A stretch of DNA of 64,000 bases from Sphingomonas phyllosphaerae FA2 (GTDB lineage: Bacteria; Pseudomonadota; Alphaproteobacteria; Sphingomonadales; Sphingomonadaceae): assembly GCF_000427645.1 (NCBI RefSeq), contig NZ_KE386571.1, forward strand, positions 1,973,676 through 2,037,675, given 5' to 3'. The position numbers were made by a program, and so were the translations under genes. Shown here in pieces: positions 40,793 to 49,093 of the stretch (position 1 is its first letter; each line of letters begins with the position of its first letter). The notes under the pieces were generated by a model, which saw only the letters and a program-made list of their open reading frames with translations, was not told the origin of the DNA and searched no databases.

Positions 40793-42271
40793 ATGAAGAT
40801 ATTTATAGACGAGTCTCACGCCGGAGCAGGAAAGACCGGAGAAGCGATCGACAGGATTGTTCGGGCCAAAGGGAAGGTGCTGTTCGTCACCGAGCGGAGG
40901 GAAACCTTCTACGAGTTGGAAACCCGAATGCGCGCCGCTGCCGATGCCGCGAAAACCCGTCCGATCATCTGCCACATCCACAGTGAGAACCACTCGGGCC
41001 GGGGAGTAGCAAGCCGCATTGCGGCGCTTCCCGGCGACTACCGCCCGGTGGATCACGTCATCGTAATCATCACGCACGAGGCATTGCTCCGCAGCGACTT
41101 CAAGGGCTTCGCAGGCTGGCAGATCGTAATCGATGAAGTGCCCCGCTTCCTCGACTTTCAGGAAAAGCGCACCGCGCTTGATGCCGCGTTCTTCCAGCAG
41201 CACTACGAACTTACACCGTTCGGCGGCAAATGGCATACGGTCACCCTCACCCCAACGGGCCGTGCTCTCACCGTTCCTGATGTTCGCGCAGACCAGTCTC
41301 ACACCCATCTCGATCTCTTTCACGCGCGGGTGATCGAGGCCAGCCAGCCCGGTCCGAAGCGGCACGTTTTGTGCAGCCTTCCCGACTGGACCGACATGAG
41401 CGACAAGACGGTGGCATGGTGCTGGGCCAGCGTCTTTTCGCTGCGGTCGTTGGACGCATTCGACCGCGTGGAACTGCTGGGGAACCGATTTCGCGATGAC
41501 ATCGGCGCGACGATATCGGCCTTCTTCGACACTGACGAGATCGAGTGGGAGTGTCTGCCCGCGCCTATCAACTCGGCGCAACCACGAGCGCGGTCGGTGA
41601 GCATCCACTACTTCAGCGACAGACCGTCAGCGAAAGGCTGGTTCGGCGAGGACGCTGGACAGGCGGTCTTGCGCGAGGTGGGGCTTCATCTCTCGACCGT
41701 GCTGCCGAACGCTGCGATCTGGACCACGAACAACGCTGGTCGTCCGGGGAAGCCCTCGCCAAGAGAACTTCTCGCCCTTCCCGACAAAGGTTATCTCACC
41801 CCGAAGCAGGCCGGGACTAACGAGTATCGCGGACTGCACCACGCTGCCATCATCTACGCCGCGAAGCCGTGCGCGAACCTGCGGTCGCTACTGGACCTGC
41901 TCGACATCGACTCCAATCACTGGACGCGCAGTGTCGAGTTTGAGGCCGTCCTCCAGTTCGTCACGCGCACCAGCATCCGCGACCCCAACAGCACCGCCCC
42001 GGTGTCGCTGTGGGTGTTCGACCGAGAACAGGCGTTATATCTGAAAGAGTATTTTGACTCCTTGCCGCACGTCACCGCGTCGCTGGTGCGTATCCCACTG
42101 GCGATCGAGATTCCCGAGAAGCAGAAGGGCGGACGGAAACCGATCATTCGCACACCCGAGCAGCGGGAAGTCGCAAAGGCAAAAGAGCGAGAGAAAGATG
42201 CCGCGCGCAAACGTGAGAGCCGAAAGAACAAAGCCGTCAGCGTCTCAAGCCCGTCATGCCTAAATAGCTGA
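40793..42271 (+). CDS. P-loop helicase-like protein
   Basis: The 492-aa protein begins directly with a strand and Walker A (ESHAGAGKTGEAID, residues 7-20). It has a Walker B QIVIDEVPRFLDF near residue 115 and later segments typical of a DEAD/DEAH-like ATPase, but no clear motif VI arginine finger can be placed by eye. The C-terminus is a strongly basic tail (AKAKEREKDAARKRESRKNK) likely to bind nucleic acid. It is the first cargo gene, reading inward from the left arm. Its product could act with the SF1 helicase gene that converges on it. Confidence 0.65.
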   Translation: MKIFIDESHAGAGKTGEAIDRIVRAKGKVLFVTERRETFYELETRMRAAADAAKTRPIICHIHSENHSGRGVASRIAALPGDYRPVDHVIVIITHEALLRSDFKGFAGWQIVIDEVPRFLDFQEKRTALDAAFFQQHYELTPFGGKWHTVTLTPTGRALTVPDVRADQSHTHLDLFHARVIEASQPGPKRHVLCSLPDWTDMSDKTVAWCWASVFSLRSLDAFDRVELLGNRFRDDIGATISAFFDTDEIEWECLPAPINSAQPRARSVSIHYFSDRPSAKGWFGEDAGQAVLREVGLHLSTVLPNAAIWTTNNAGRPGKPSPRELLALPDKGYLTPKQAGTNEYRGLHHAAIIYAAKPCANLRSLLDLLDIDSNHWTRSVEFEAVLQFVTRTSIRDPNSTAPVSLWVFDREQALYLKEYFDSLPHVTASLVRIPLAIEIPEKQKGGRKPIIRTPEQREVAKAKEREKDAARKRESRKNKAVSVSSPSCLNS

Positions 42272-42465
42272 TGGACGACGACTACATCGACGATAGCGGC
42301 ACGATCTGGATTTGGCGATTGATGGGCGGGTGTTGCGATCCCGCCCGTCCCTCTAATCCGGCCACACGCGACCTGCGCTGGAAGCTGGTCGAGGAACGCC
42401 TTGCGCAAATGGAGCAGGAAGCGGCGAGCAACATCGCGATGCTTCGTTCCCAAGGCCGGGGTTGA
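42271..42465 (+). CDS. Small hypothetical protein
   Basis: The 64-aa frame starts at a TGATG overlap with the P-loop gene, a sign of coupling. The protein is acidic at its start (MDDDYIDDSG), has WIWRLMGGCCDP and an amphipathic helix (RWKLVEERLAQMEQEA). No family is recognised. It ends 15 bp before the stop of the convergent SF1 helicase gene. Confidence 0.5.
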   Translation: MDDDYIDDSGTIWIWRLMGGCCDPARPSNPATRDLRWKLVEERLAQMEQEAASNIAMLRSQGRG

Positions 42466-42480
42466 GCTACCGCGCCCGAT

Positions 42481-44316
42481 CTACCGAAAGGTAAACGGCG
42501 CGGCATAATCGCCTGCGGTCTGGCAAAGCTTCGCGGCAATACCGTGCATCTGATTCATTGCGGGCTTCAGAAGGTCATTCGCATGATAGGGGATCACGAC
42601 ATGCGCCTTCGCGCGAGAGATCGCGACATTGATGAGGCGGTCGCCCTCTGCCCCGTTGAAGAAGGTGCTCGACGCATCCACCGGGTCGAAGATCACCAAT
42701 GTGCGCTCGCTGCCCTGTGCGCGATGCACAGTGCTGACGCTGACCTTCGCATGATCACGTCGGAGCATGGATCGCAGCAAAGCCACCTGCGCTCGATAAG
42801 GCGTGAGGACCACGATGTCCTTGGGGTCCACATAGGAACCCGCCAGTTCGTCCAGCGCAGCGAGCACCAGCTTGGCAGATTCGAACCGGATGAAGCCGCC
42901 ATATCTCGTCGAGAACGTCGCTCCCTCGCTCACCGGGTCGAAGCAGACCCTCGGCACTTCGCGCCCGTTGACGAAGAAGGGCGAGCGGCTCGCCCGCCAT
43001 CCCTCATCACGGTTGGCCTTCTTACAGACGAGGAGGTCACCGCCGTAGAATGTCGTGCCAACGATGTGGCAGATGGCCTGCGCCATACGCGATTGCTCAT
43101 TCAACCGCGCGGTTCTCACATGGGCAAAAACATCGAAGGCGGTGCGGGTGAGAGCCCCGCGAACAGCCGCGCTATCCGATCTGGCGATGGGGGAAAGCTG
43201 CTGGGGATCGCCCGCGAAGATGGTTTGCGCACCCAGCGCCGCCATCATCATCGCGGCGGGGCCGAGCACCTGTGAGGCTTCGTCGCAGAGCACGAACGGG
43301 AAGCGAGGGTTTTGCAGACAAAGGTGCCAGCGCACCGCCGTCGCGACGGTGACGCCTACGACGCGCGCGGAAGCGGCGGTCGTCTCGATGTCCGCGCTGA
43401 GATTCCGGCGGGCGGCATCCATCCGGCCCTTCCATTTCACATAGTCGGCGATCTTCGCCTTGGGCGGCTCGGAGGCTTCAAGCACCAGATATTCGTTGAC
43501 CTTCTCGGCGATCCCCGGTGCCAACAGATGAGGTCGATCAACATATTTGCGTGGGTCGAAGTGCGCGCCGATTCGCTTCACCTGCGCCGCCAGATCATGT
43601 CTGCCGATCCGTTGCAGCCAGTCGTCGATCGAGAGGATCGCGGTGTCCACGGCGACATTCGTCGGCCCGACGACAAGAATGCGGGCCTTGGGGAAGCGGC
43701 GCAGCAGATAGGCGGCGATGGCTCCGATCGTATAGCTCTTGCCGGTGCCGGGAGGACCGATCACGATGGAGCATCGATAGGCGGTGTTCTGGACCGCCTC
43801 GACCTGCCGTTTGCGCAGGTCGGCGAAGTCAGGTGGGAGGGGCCTCACCTCTTGTATGGGATCGAGGTCGGCCTTTGACTGCTGGAGCGCCTTCGCCGCT
43901 CGGCCCGCCATCGGCCCCTGCCACATTTCAATCAGGGGACCGAGGAAGTCGTTGAGGAAAACCCATGCCGTCTCACCTTCCTTCGGTGCGGCTCCTTCCA
44001 GCGGCTGCACCACCACCCGGTCGTTATCGACATCGACAAACTTGATGATCCCGCCGAACTCAAGCTCGCGGCCCCAGCGGATGCGCCCGCCTTCCAGCCC
44101 TTCGTCCAGCGGCACCTTCTTCCGCGCGGCTCCCGGCTTCATCGACAGGACGATGAACTCGTCCGCCCATTCGGCACCCAGCACCGCGAAGGGCGCGCCC
44201 TGAACGGTCAGCGCCCGCTCACTGGTTAACGCCTCAATGATCCTTTCGCGCGTGAGCCCCACGGCGTCCCCCGATGCCTTGGGTGAGAGAGTGGTCGGAA
44301 GGTTATGAATTTGCAA
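42481..44316 (-). CDS. UPF1-like superfamily 1 helicase
   Basis: The 611-aa protein has an N-terminal beta-rich part (residues about 30-125), then all SF1B motifs: Walker A GPPGTGKS (187-194), motif II CDEASQVLG, motif III GDPQQLSP, LTPYRAQVALL, motif V STVHRAQGSERTLV and motif VI NVAISRAKAHVVI. It should be an ATP-driven nucleic-acid translocase. Such helicases occur both in RNA metabolism and in defence islands. Its start is only 52 bp from the divergent methyltransferase start, so the two probably share a promoter region. No nuclease domain is seen. Confidence 0.85.
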   Translation of the reverse strand: MQIHNLPTTLSPKASGDAVGLTRERIIEALTSERALTVQGAPFAVLGAEWADEFIVLSMKPGAARKKVPLDEGLEGGRIRWGRELEFGGIIKFVDVDNDRVVVQPLEGAAPKEGETAWVFLNDFLGPLIEMWQGPMAGRAAKALQQSKADLDPIQEVRPLPPDFADLRKRQVEAVQNTAYRCSIVIGPPGTGKSYTIGAIAAYLLRRFPKARILVVGPTNVAVDTAILSIDDWLQRIGRHDLAAQVKRIGAHFDPRKYVDRPHLLAPGIAEKVNEYLVLEASEPPKAKIADYVKWKGRMDAARRNLSADIETTAASARVVGVTVATAVRWHLCLQNPRFPFVLCDEASQVLGPAAMMMAALGAQTIFAGDPQQLSPIARSDSAAVRGALTRTAFDVFAHVRTARLNEQSRMAQAICHIVGTTFYGGDLLVCKKANRDEGWRASRSPFFVNGREVPRVCFDPVSEGATFSTRYGGFIRFESAKLVLAALDELAGSYVDPKDIVVLTPYRAQVALLRSMLRRDHAKVSVSTVHRAQGSERTLVIFDPVDASSTFFNGAEGDRLINVAISRAKAHVVIPYHANDLLKPAMNQMHGIAAKLCQTAGDYAAPFTFR

Positions 44317-44368
44317 CGATGAATGCGTTTTGCTGGCGGCATCCTACCCTCGTCATTATGCTGTCGGG

Positions 44369-47107
44369 ATGAATCCTGTTGAGATCGAAGAAGCCGTTTC
44401 GCAGCTTGCGCTTGAACCCTTTGACCGGGGGGAGTTTCCCTTTTCGTTCCTGCGCGCGTTCGGCAATCCTGAGACGACCATCAAGCGGCTGCGCACCGGC
44501 GCGACCAACCAGTCCGATGTTGGCGGCGTGCTCCAGCGCAGCAACATCCACATCGCGACCTGCGGTGCCGGTGAGGTCGAGGCCACGCTTGGCCTGCTGC
44601 GCGACAGCCCGAAAACGGCGACAGCCAAGGCCAAATTCATCGCCGCGACGGACGGCGATTCCTTCCAAGCTGAGGATCGGGCGACCGGTGAGACGGTCGC
44701 GTGCGACTATGCCGATTTCCCGGATCACTTCGGCTTTTTCCTGCCGCTGGCGGGCATCACCACGGTCGAGCAAATCCGGGAAAGCTCGTTCGACATCCGG
44801 GCGACGGGCCGTCTCAACAAACTCTATGTCGAGCTTCTGAAGGACAACCCGGACTGGGCGAAGGCCGAGCGCCGCCCGGACATGAACCACTTTATGGCGC
44901 GGCTGATCTTCTGCTTCTTCGCGGAGGATACCGACATCTTCGTCGGCGAGGGGCTGTTCACCAAGACTGTCGAGCAGATGAGCGCGCGAGACTCGTCGGA
45001 CACCCACACCGTCATCAGCGAGATTTTCCGCTCGATGGACACGAAGATCGCGGATCGTCAGTCGGCGGGGATCGCGCGCTACGCTAACCAGTTCCCCTAT
45101 GTGAACGGCCAGCTTTTCAGTGGCAGCACCGAGGTGCCGCGCTTCACCAAGATCGCCCGCTCCTACCTTAACCACATCGGCAACCTGAACTGGAAGAAGA
45201 TCAACCCGGACATCTTCGGGTCGATGATCCAAGCCGTGGCCGACGACGAAGAGCGCGGCGCGCTCGGCATGCACTACACCAGCGTGCCGAACATACTGAA
45301 GGTGCTGAACCCGTTGTTCCTCGACGATCTGCGCGGCAAGCTGGAGGAGGCGGGCGACAATGGACGCAAACTGCTCAACCTGCGCAACCGCATGGCGCGG
45401 ATCAGAGTGTTCGATCCGGCCTGTGGCTCCGGCAACTTCCTCGTCATCGCCTACAAGCAGATGCGGGAGATTGAGGCCGAGATTAACCGGTTGCGGGGAG
45501 AGCGCGAGCGAAGGAGCGATATTCCACTAACGAATTTTCGTGGCATCGAACTTCGCGACTTTCCGGCTGAGATTGCCCGCCTTGCGCTCATCATCGCTGA
45601 GTATCAATGCGATGTGCTATACCGGGGACAACAAGAAGCGTTGGCAGAGTTTCTTCCGCTCAACTCCGAAAACTGGATCACGTGTGGCAATTCTCTTCGC
45701 TTGGACTGGCTAAGCGTCTGCCCTGCGACCGGCACTGGCGTTAAGATGCGGGGCGATGACCTGTTCGAGACGCCGCTCGATCAGTCGGAGATCGATTTTG
45801 AGAACAGCGGCGGCGAAATCTATCTGTGCGGTAACCCACCTTATCAAGGGAGCATGAATCAGACTTCGGGTCAGAAGGAGGATATGCTTCTGACATTTGC
45901 AAGTCATTTTGCAAAATACAAGGATTTGGATTATGTCGCGGCCTTTCTATTTAAGGCTGCGCAGTTCAATAGATTGGCGGGAGCAAGCAGCGCGCTGGTG
46001 ACCACCAATTCTGTTACGCAAGGCGAGCAAGTCGCCATGCTTTGGCCCCTCATATTTTCTCAAAAGAATCACATTCATTTTGCGCATAAGTCTTTTTTAT
46101 GGGCAAACCTTGCAAGCAACAAAGCTGCGGTTACATGCGTAGTGATTGGCCTTTCGGCATCTTCTAATGGTCAGAGGCTGCTCTTTGAGGGAGATGTCGC
46201 AAGGCAAGTGGATTTGATCGGCCCTTATCTCATCGCTGGGTCTGATCAGGTTGTCGTCAAGCGGACCTCTCCATTACATCAACTGTCCCGGATGGATTAT
46301 GGAAATAAGCCAACCGACGGTGGAAACCTAATTCTGAGCACCGACGAAGCCGCCTTGCTGATAGCACGCGAACCCGACGCCAAGGGCATCGTTAAAAGAT
46401 ATGTAGGTTCGCAGGAATTCATTCGCGGAACCGATAGATGCTGCCTGTGGATCAATGACGAACAACTCCCTCAAATATCAGGCTACCCTGATGTCATAGA
46501 CAGAATAGAAAAAGTCCGCATCCTTCGAGAGGAGAGCAAGGGGTCTCAGGCAAATAAGGGGGCATCTACCCCTCACAGATTTGTATTCTCCCCTCACACA
46601 GAAGGAAGAAGCATAATCATCCCTCGGCATTTTTCTGAAAGAAGAGAATATGTCACGGTAGGAATCGTTGATGGTCGAACGACGGTGATTGCCGATTCGG
46701 CTTCTGCTATTTTTGATGCTGATATGGTGAGTTTTTCCGTGCTCAGTTCACGGATGCAGTTGGTTTGGGTTGATGCCGTCGCGGGCCGTATCAAGACGGA
46801 CTATCGTTATTCCGGGACCATGGTTTGGAACACATTCCCTCTCCCAAAGCTGACAGAACAAAACAAGATGGACCTCACGCGCTGTGCTGAGACCATTCTC
46901 CTCGCGCGTGAATCTCATTTCCCTGCGACCATTGCCGAACTTTATGATCCTGACGCCATGCCCGATGACCTTCGCCGTGCTCACGAGGAGAACGACGAAG
47001 TGCTCGAACGCATCTATGTCGGTCGCCGTTTCCGTAATGACACCGAGCGCCTTGAGAAGCTGTTTGACCTCTACACGAAGATGACCGTCAAGAAGGCGGC
47101 GGCGTGA
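44369..47107 (+). CDS. MmeI/YeeA-type class I DNA methyltransferase
   Basis: The 912-aa protein has the layout of the MmeI/YeeA-like N6-adenine methyltransferases: an N-terminal domain (residues 1-130), a helical spacer, motif I FDPACGSGNFLV near 350, catalytic NPPYQGS near 488, and a long target-recognition and C-terminal part. The D-x-ExK nuclease motif of MmeI itself is not visible at the N-terminus, so it is probably a methylase only. From about 45500 to 46870 the DNA is much more AT-rich than on either side, as if the recognition part had been exchanged. It heads a six-gene operon; the next start overlaps its stop (GTGA). Confidence 0.88.
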   Translation: MNPVEIEEAVSQLALEPFDRGEFPFSFLRAFGNPETTIKRLRTGATNQSDVGGVLQRSNIHIATCGAGEVEATLGLLRDSPKTATAKAKFIAATDGDSFQAEDRATGETVACDYADFPDHFGFFLPLAGITTVEQIRESSFDIRATGRLNKLYVELLKDNPDWAKAERRPDMNHFMARLIFCFFAEDTDIFVGEGLFTKTVEQMSARDSSDTHTVISEIFRSMDTKIADRQSAGIARYANQFPYVNGQLFSGSTEVPRFTKIARSYLNHIGNLNWKKINPDIFGSMIQAVADDEERGALGMHYTSVPNILKVLNPLFLDDLRGKLEEAGDNGRKLLNLRNRMARIRVFDPACGSGNFLVIAYKQMREIEAEINRLRGERERRSDIPLTNFRGIELRDFPAEIARLALIIAEYQCDVLYRGQQEALAEFLPLNSENWITCGNSLRLDWLSVCPATGTGVKMRGDDLFETPLDQSEIDFENSGGEIYLCGNPPYQGSMNQTSGQKEDMLLTFASHFAKYKDLDYVAAFLFKAAQFNRLAGASSALVTTNSVTQGEQVAMLWPLIFSQKNHIHFAHKSFLWANLASNKAAVTCVVIGLSASSNGQRLLFEGDVARQVDLIGPYLIAGSDQVVVKRTSPLHQLSRMDYGNKPTDGGNLILSTDEAALLIAREPDAKGIVKRYVGSQEFIRGTDRCCLWINDEQLPQISGYPDVIDRIEKVRILREESKGSQANKGASTPHRFVFSPHTEGRSIIIPRHFSERREYVTVGIVDGRTTVIADSASAIFDADMVSFSVLSSRMQLVWVDAVAGRIKTDYRYSGTMVWNTFPLPKLTEQNKMDLTRCAETILLARESHFPATIAELYDPDAMPDDLRRAHEENDEVLERIYVGRRFRNDTERLEKLFDLYTKMTVKKAAA

Positions 47108-47877
47108 GCAAGCCGGATCGAGTTTTTCTCCAGATGTGGGGGCCGACACGCGATCACCTGATCGCAAACCACGACTTTTATGTCGCGGAGGCAAAACGTC
47201 GTTTGCTCGATCCGTTCAACGACGACACGATGAAAGCCGATGCCGATCGTCACGCGGATGCGTGGCTGGCCGAGCGAGGAAGTTATTTCAATCCCGACCG
47301 CGACGATCCGGGTGATTATTATGAACGGGCATACGACGAAAACATAAGCTTCTACCTCAGCCTCGTCGGGTTACGCGACAACACCCGGCTGAGCATCATT
47401 GCAGGCATGTTTCACGATTGGGAGAAGCAGCTTCGCGATTGGTTGGGCAAGGAATTCGGACATCACGGCTTTGGCAATCACACGCATGGTGCTGTATGGC
47501 GGGTCACTTTCGACGATCTGATTGATTTACTCGAATGCTGCCAATGGCCGGTGAGGGCATGCGGCTATTTTCGTGATCTGCACCTGTGTCACCTCGTGAC
47601 CAATGTCTACAAGCACGGCAATGGGGCGTCCTTTCAGGCTTTGAAGGCGCTTGCCCCCGATTTGGTCGGCAAAACGGACGACCTTCCTGCGATTTTTGTG
47701 TCTGCCCTCGACTTCACATCGCTGAACGTCGGTGATGCCGAACTTGCGCGTTTTGCCGACGCCATCGGCGCTTTCTGGCGCGACGTGCCCGAGAACATCT
47801 TCTTCTCACAGGTCGTCGAGCCGCCAAAATGGCTCGAACGCGCCCTGAAAAAGGAACAAGAGGAACGCGCGAAGTGA
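47104..47877 (+). CDS. Unknown protein with HEPN-like NxxKHG motif
   Basis: The 257-aa protein starts with GTG overlapping the methyltransferase stop. It is mainly helical. The segment LVTNVYKHGNGASFQALKAL near residues 162-182 resembles the N-x-x-K-H-G motif of some HEPN-fold proteins, which are often RNases or membrane-free effectors in defence and toxin systems. I cannot confirm an R-x4-6-H pair, so catalysis is not claimed. Position inside a restriction-like operon suggests an accessory or effector role. It is followed by a 28-bp gap. Confidence 0.55.
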   Translation: MSKPDRVFLQMWGPTRDHLIANHDFYVAEAKRRLLDPFNDDTMKADADRHADAWLAERGSYFNPDRDDPGDYYERAYDENISFYLSLVGLRDNTRLSIIAGMFHDWEKQLRDWLGKEFGHHGFGNHTHGAVWRVTFDDLIDLLECCQWPVRACGYFRDLHLCHLVTNVYKHGNGASFQALKALAPDLVGKTDDLPAIFVSALDFTSLNVGDAELARFADAIGAFWRDVPENIFFSQVVEPPKWLERALKKEQEERAK

Positions 47878-47905
47878 TCGGAGCGTGCGAAGCGCGGGGC
47901 GCGTC

Positions 47906-49093
47906 ATGACTGATCAGGATCGCTCACCGGGATGGGACAAACGCGAAGTTAATCGCATCGCCCGCGATCTGTATGGCGGTCTCGGCGCAATGTTTGACGC
48001 TCATGGCTGGACGACAGATGGTCGCGTCATCAGCCAGATCGCTCCGACCAAGGTCGTCCAAACCTATGGCAGTGTTGAGGCGTTCGCGCGCGCTCATCAG
48101 GACGGTCGAGAGTGGAGTGCCATGTTGGACCCGCTCGCCGCGATAAGGGCTGATCCGCCGCAGGTTTTCCTCAAGAGCTTCCACGGGTTCGATCCCGAGA
48201 CATGGGGCTTTCTGGGCTACACCAAGGCGTTTGCGCGAGAGAAGTTTGTCCGAGAGAGCAAGCCCGGTGCACTGTTGGTTGTTTGCGCCACCTCTGAGGC
48301 TCCAAACCCCAAGGAGCGACTCCGCGTGCTCGGAATGCAGCAGCAGTCCCACATTCACGGGACAAAGTGGAATTTCCTTGCTCCACAGCGCCACGCCGAA
48401 GAGCGGAGCGACCCGGATCGAGTGCATGCGTGGGCTAATGCCCTGAAGGCACTTCGCGCATGGCGTATCCCCGAGGAGGACCGCCCATTCGTTCGCGACA
48501 TTTTCCCCGATACCCATAAGGGCGGCGCTAACGGCACGGCAATCGGATCATATGGCCTACGGCTGACCTGTGAAGAGGCGCTGCGGATTCTCGATCTGCC
48601 GCTATACGAGGTTTCCGTTTTTGGTGGCGCGCCGGTCGAGGCGCTCATACCGGGGCCAGCCCAGCAAATCCTTTCGCCGAGCCGACCGGGGCCGGTGTCT
48701 CAATCGAGCTATATGGTCCGTGAGGCTGAGGGACCGAAGCACCTTTACATCCTCCGCCTGCACGGGGACGCCGACAAGTTTCTTGGTTATGGGGCTTCCG
48801 GTCACTCGATCGTGAAGGTCGGCTTCTCGGTTAGTCCGCAGACCCGCTGCGATGCGCATAACGGCGCACTTCCGGCCTGCGCCTTCGAGTGGAAGATCGA
48901 GAAGTCCACTCACTCGGAGAGGCGGTTTCCGTTTCCCTCTTCGCGTCATGCACTGGCCGGAGAGGGCGAGATGAAGAAGCTGCTCGCCACCGAGGGCAAA
49001 TCGCTCGGCGGGGAATTCTTCCTTGCCGAGACAAAATCAATTGATCGCGCATGGAAGGCTGCGATCGTTGCAGCCGAGAACTGGAAATTATGA
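47906..49093 (+). CDS. T5orf172/GIY-YIG-like protein with possible PUA/EVE-like N-terminal domain
   Basis: The 395-aa protein ends with a segment LYILRLHGDA...HSIVKVGFSVSPQTR (residues about 278-325) and a later GGEFF, the spacing seen in T5orf172/MUG113 members of the GIY-YIG nuclease superfamily. The middle part (WGFLGYTKAF...KPGALLVVCATSE) recalls PUA/EVE-like domains that read modified bases, but this is tentative. The ATG at 47906 is chosen over a GTG at 47885 whose ribosome site is too close. The stop overlaps the helicase start (ATGA). Confidence 0.6.
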   Translation: MTDQDRSPGWDKREVNRIARDLYGGLGAMFDAHGWTTDGRVISQIAPTKVVQTYGSVEAFARAHQDGREWSAMLDPLAAIRADPPQVFLKSFHGFDPETWGFLGYTKAFAREKFVRESKPGALLVVCATSEAPNPKERLRVLGMQQQSHIHGTKWNFLAPQRHAEERSDPDRVHAWANALKALRAWRIPEEDRPFVRDIFPDTHKGGANGTAIGSYGLRLTCEEALRILDLPLYEVSVFGGAPVEALIPGPAQQILSPSRPGPVSQSSYMVREAEGPKHLYILRLHGDADKFLGYGASGHSIVKVGFSVSPQTRCDAHNGALPACAFEWKIEKSTHSERRFPFPSSRHALAGEGEMKKLLATEGKSLGGEFFLAETKSIDRAWKAAIVAAENWKL

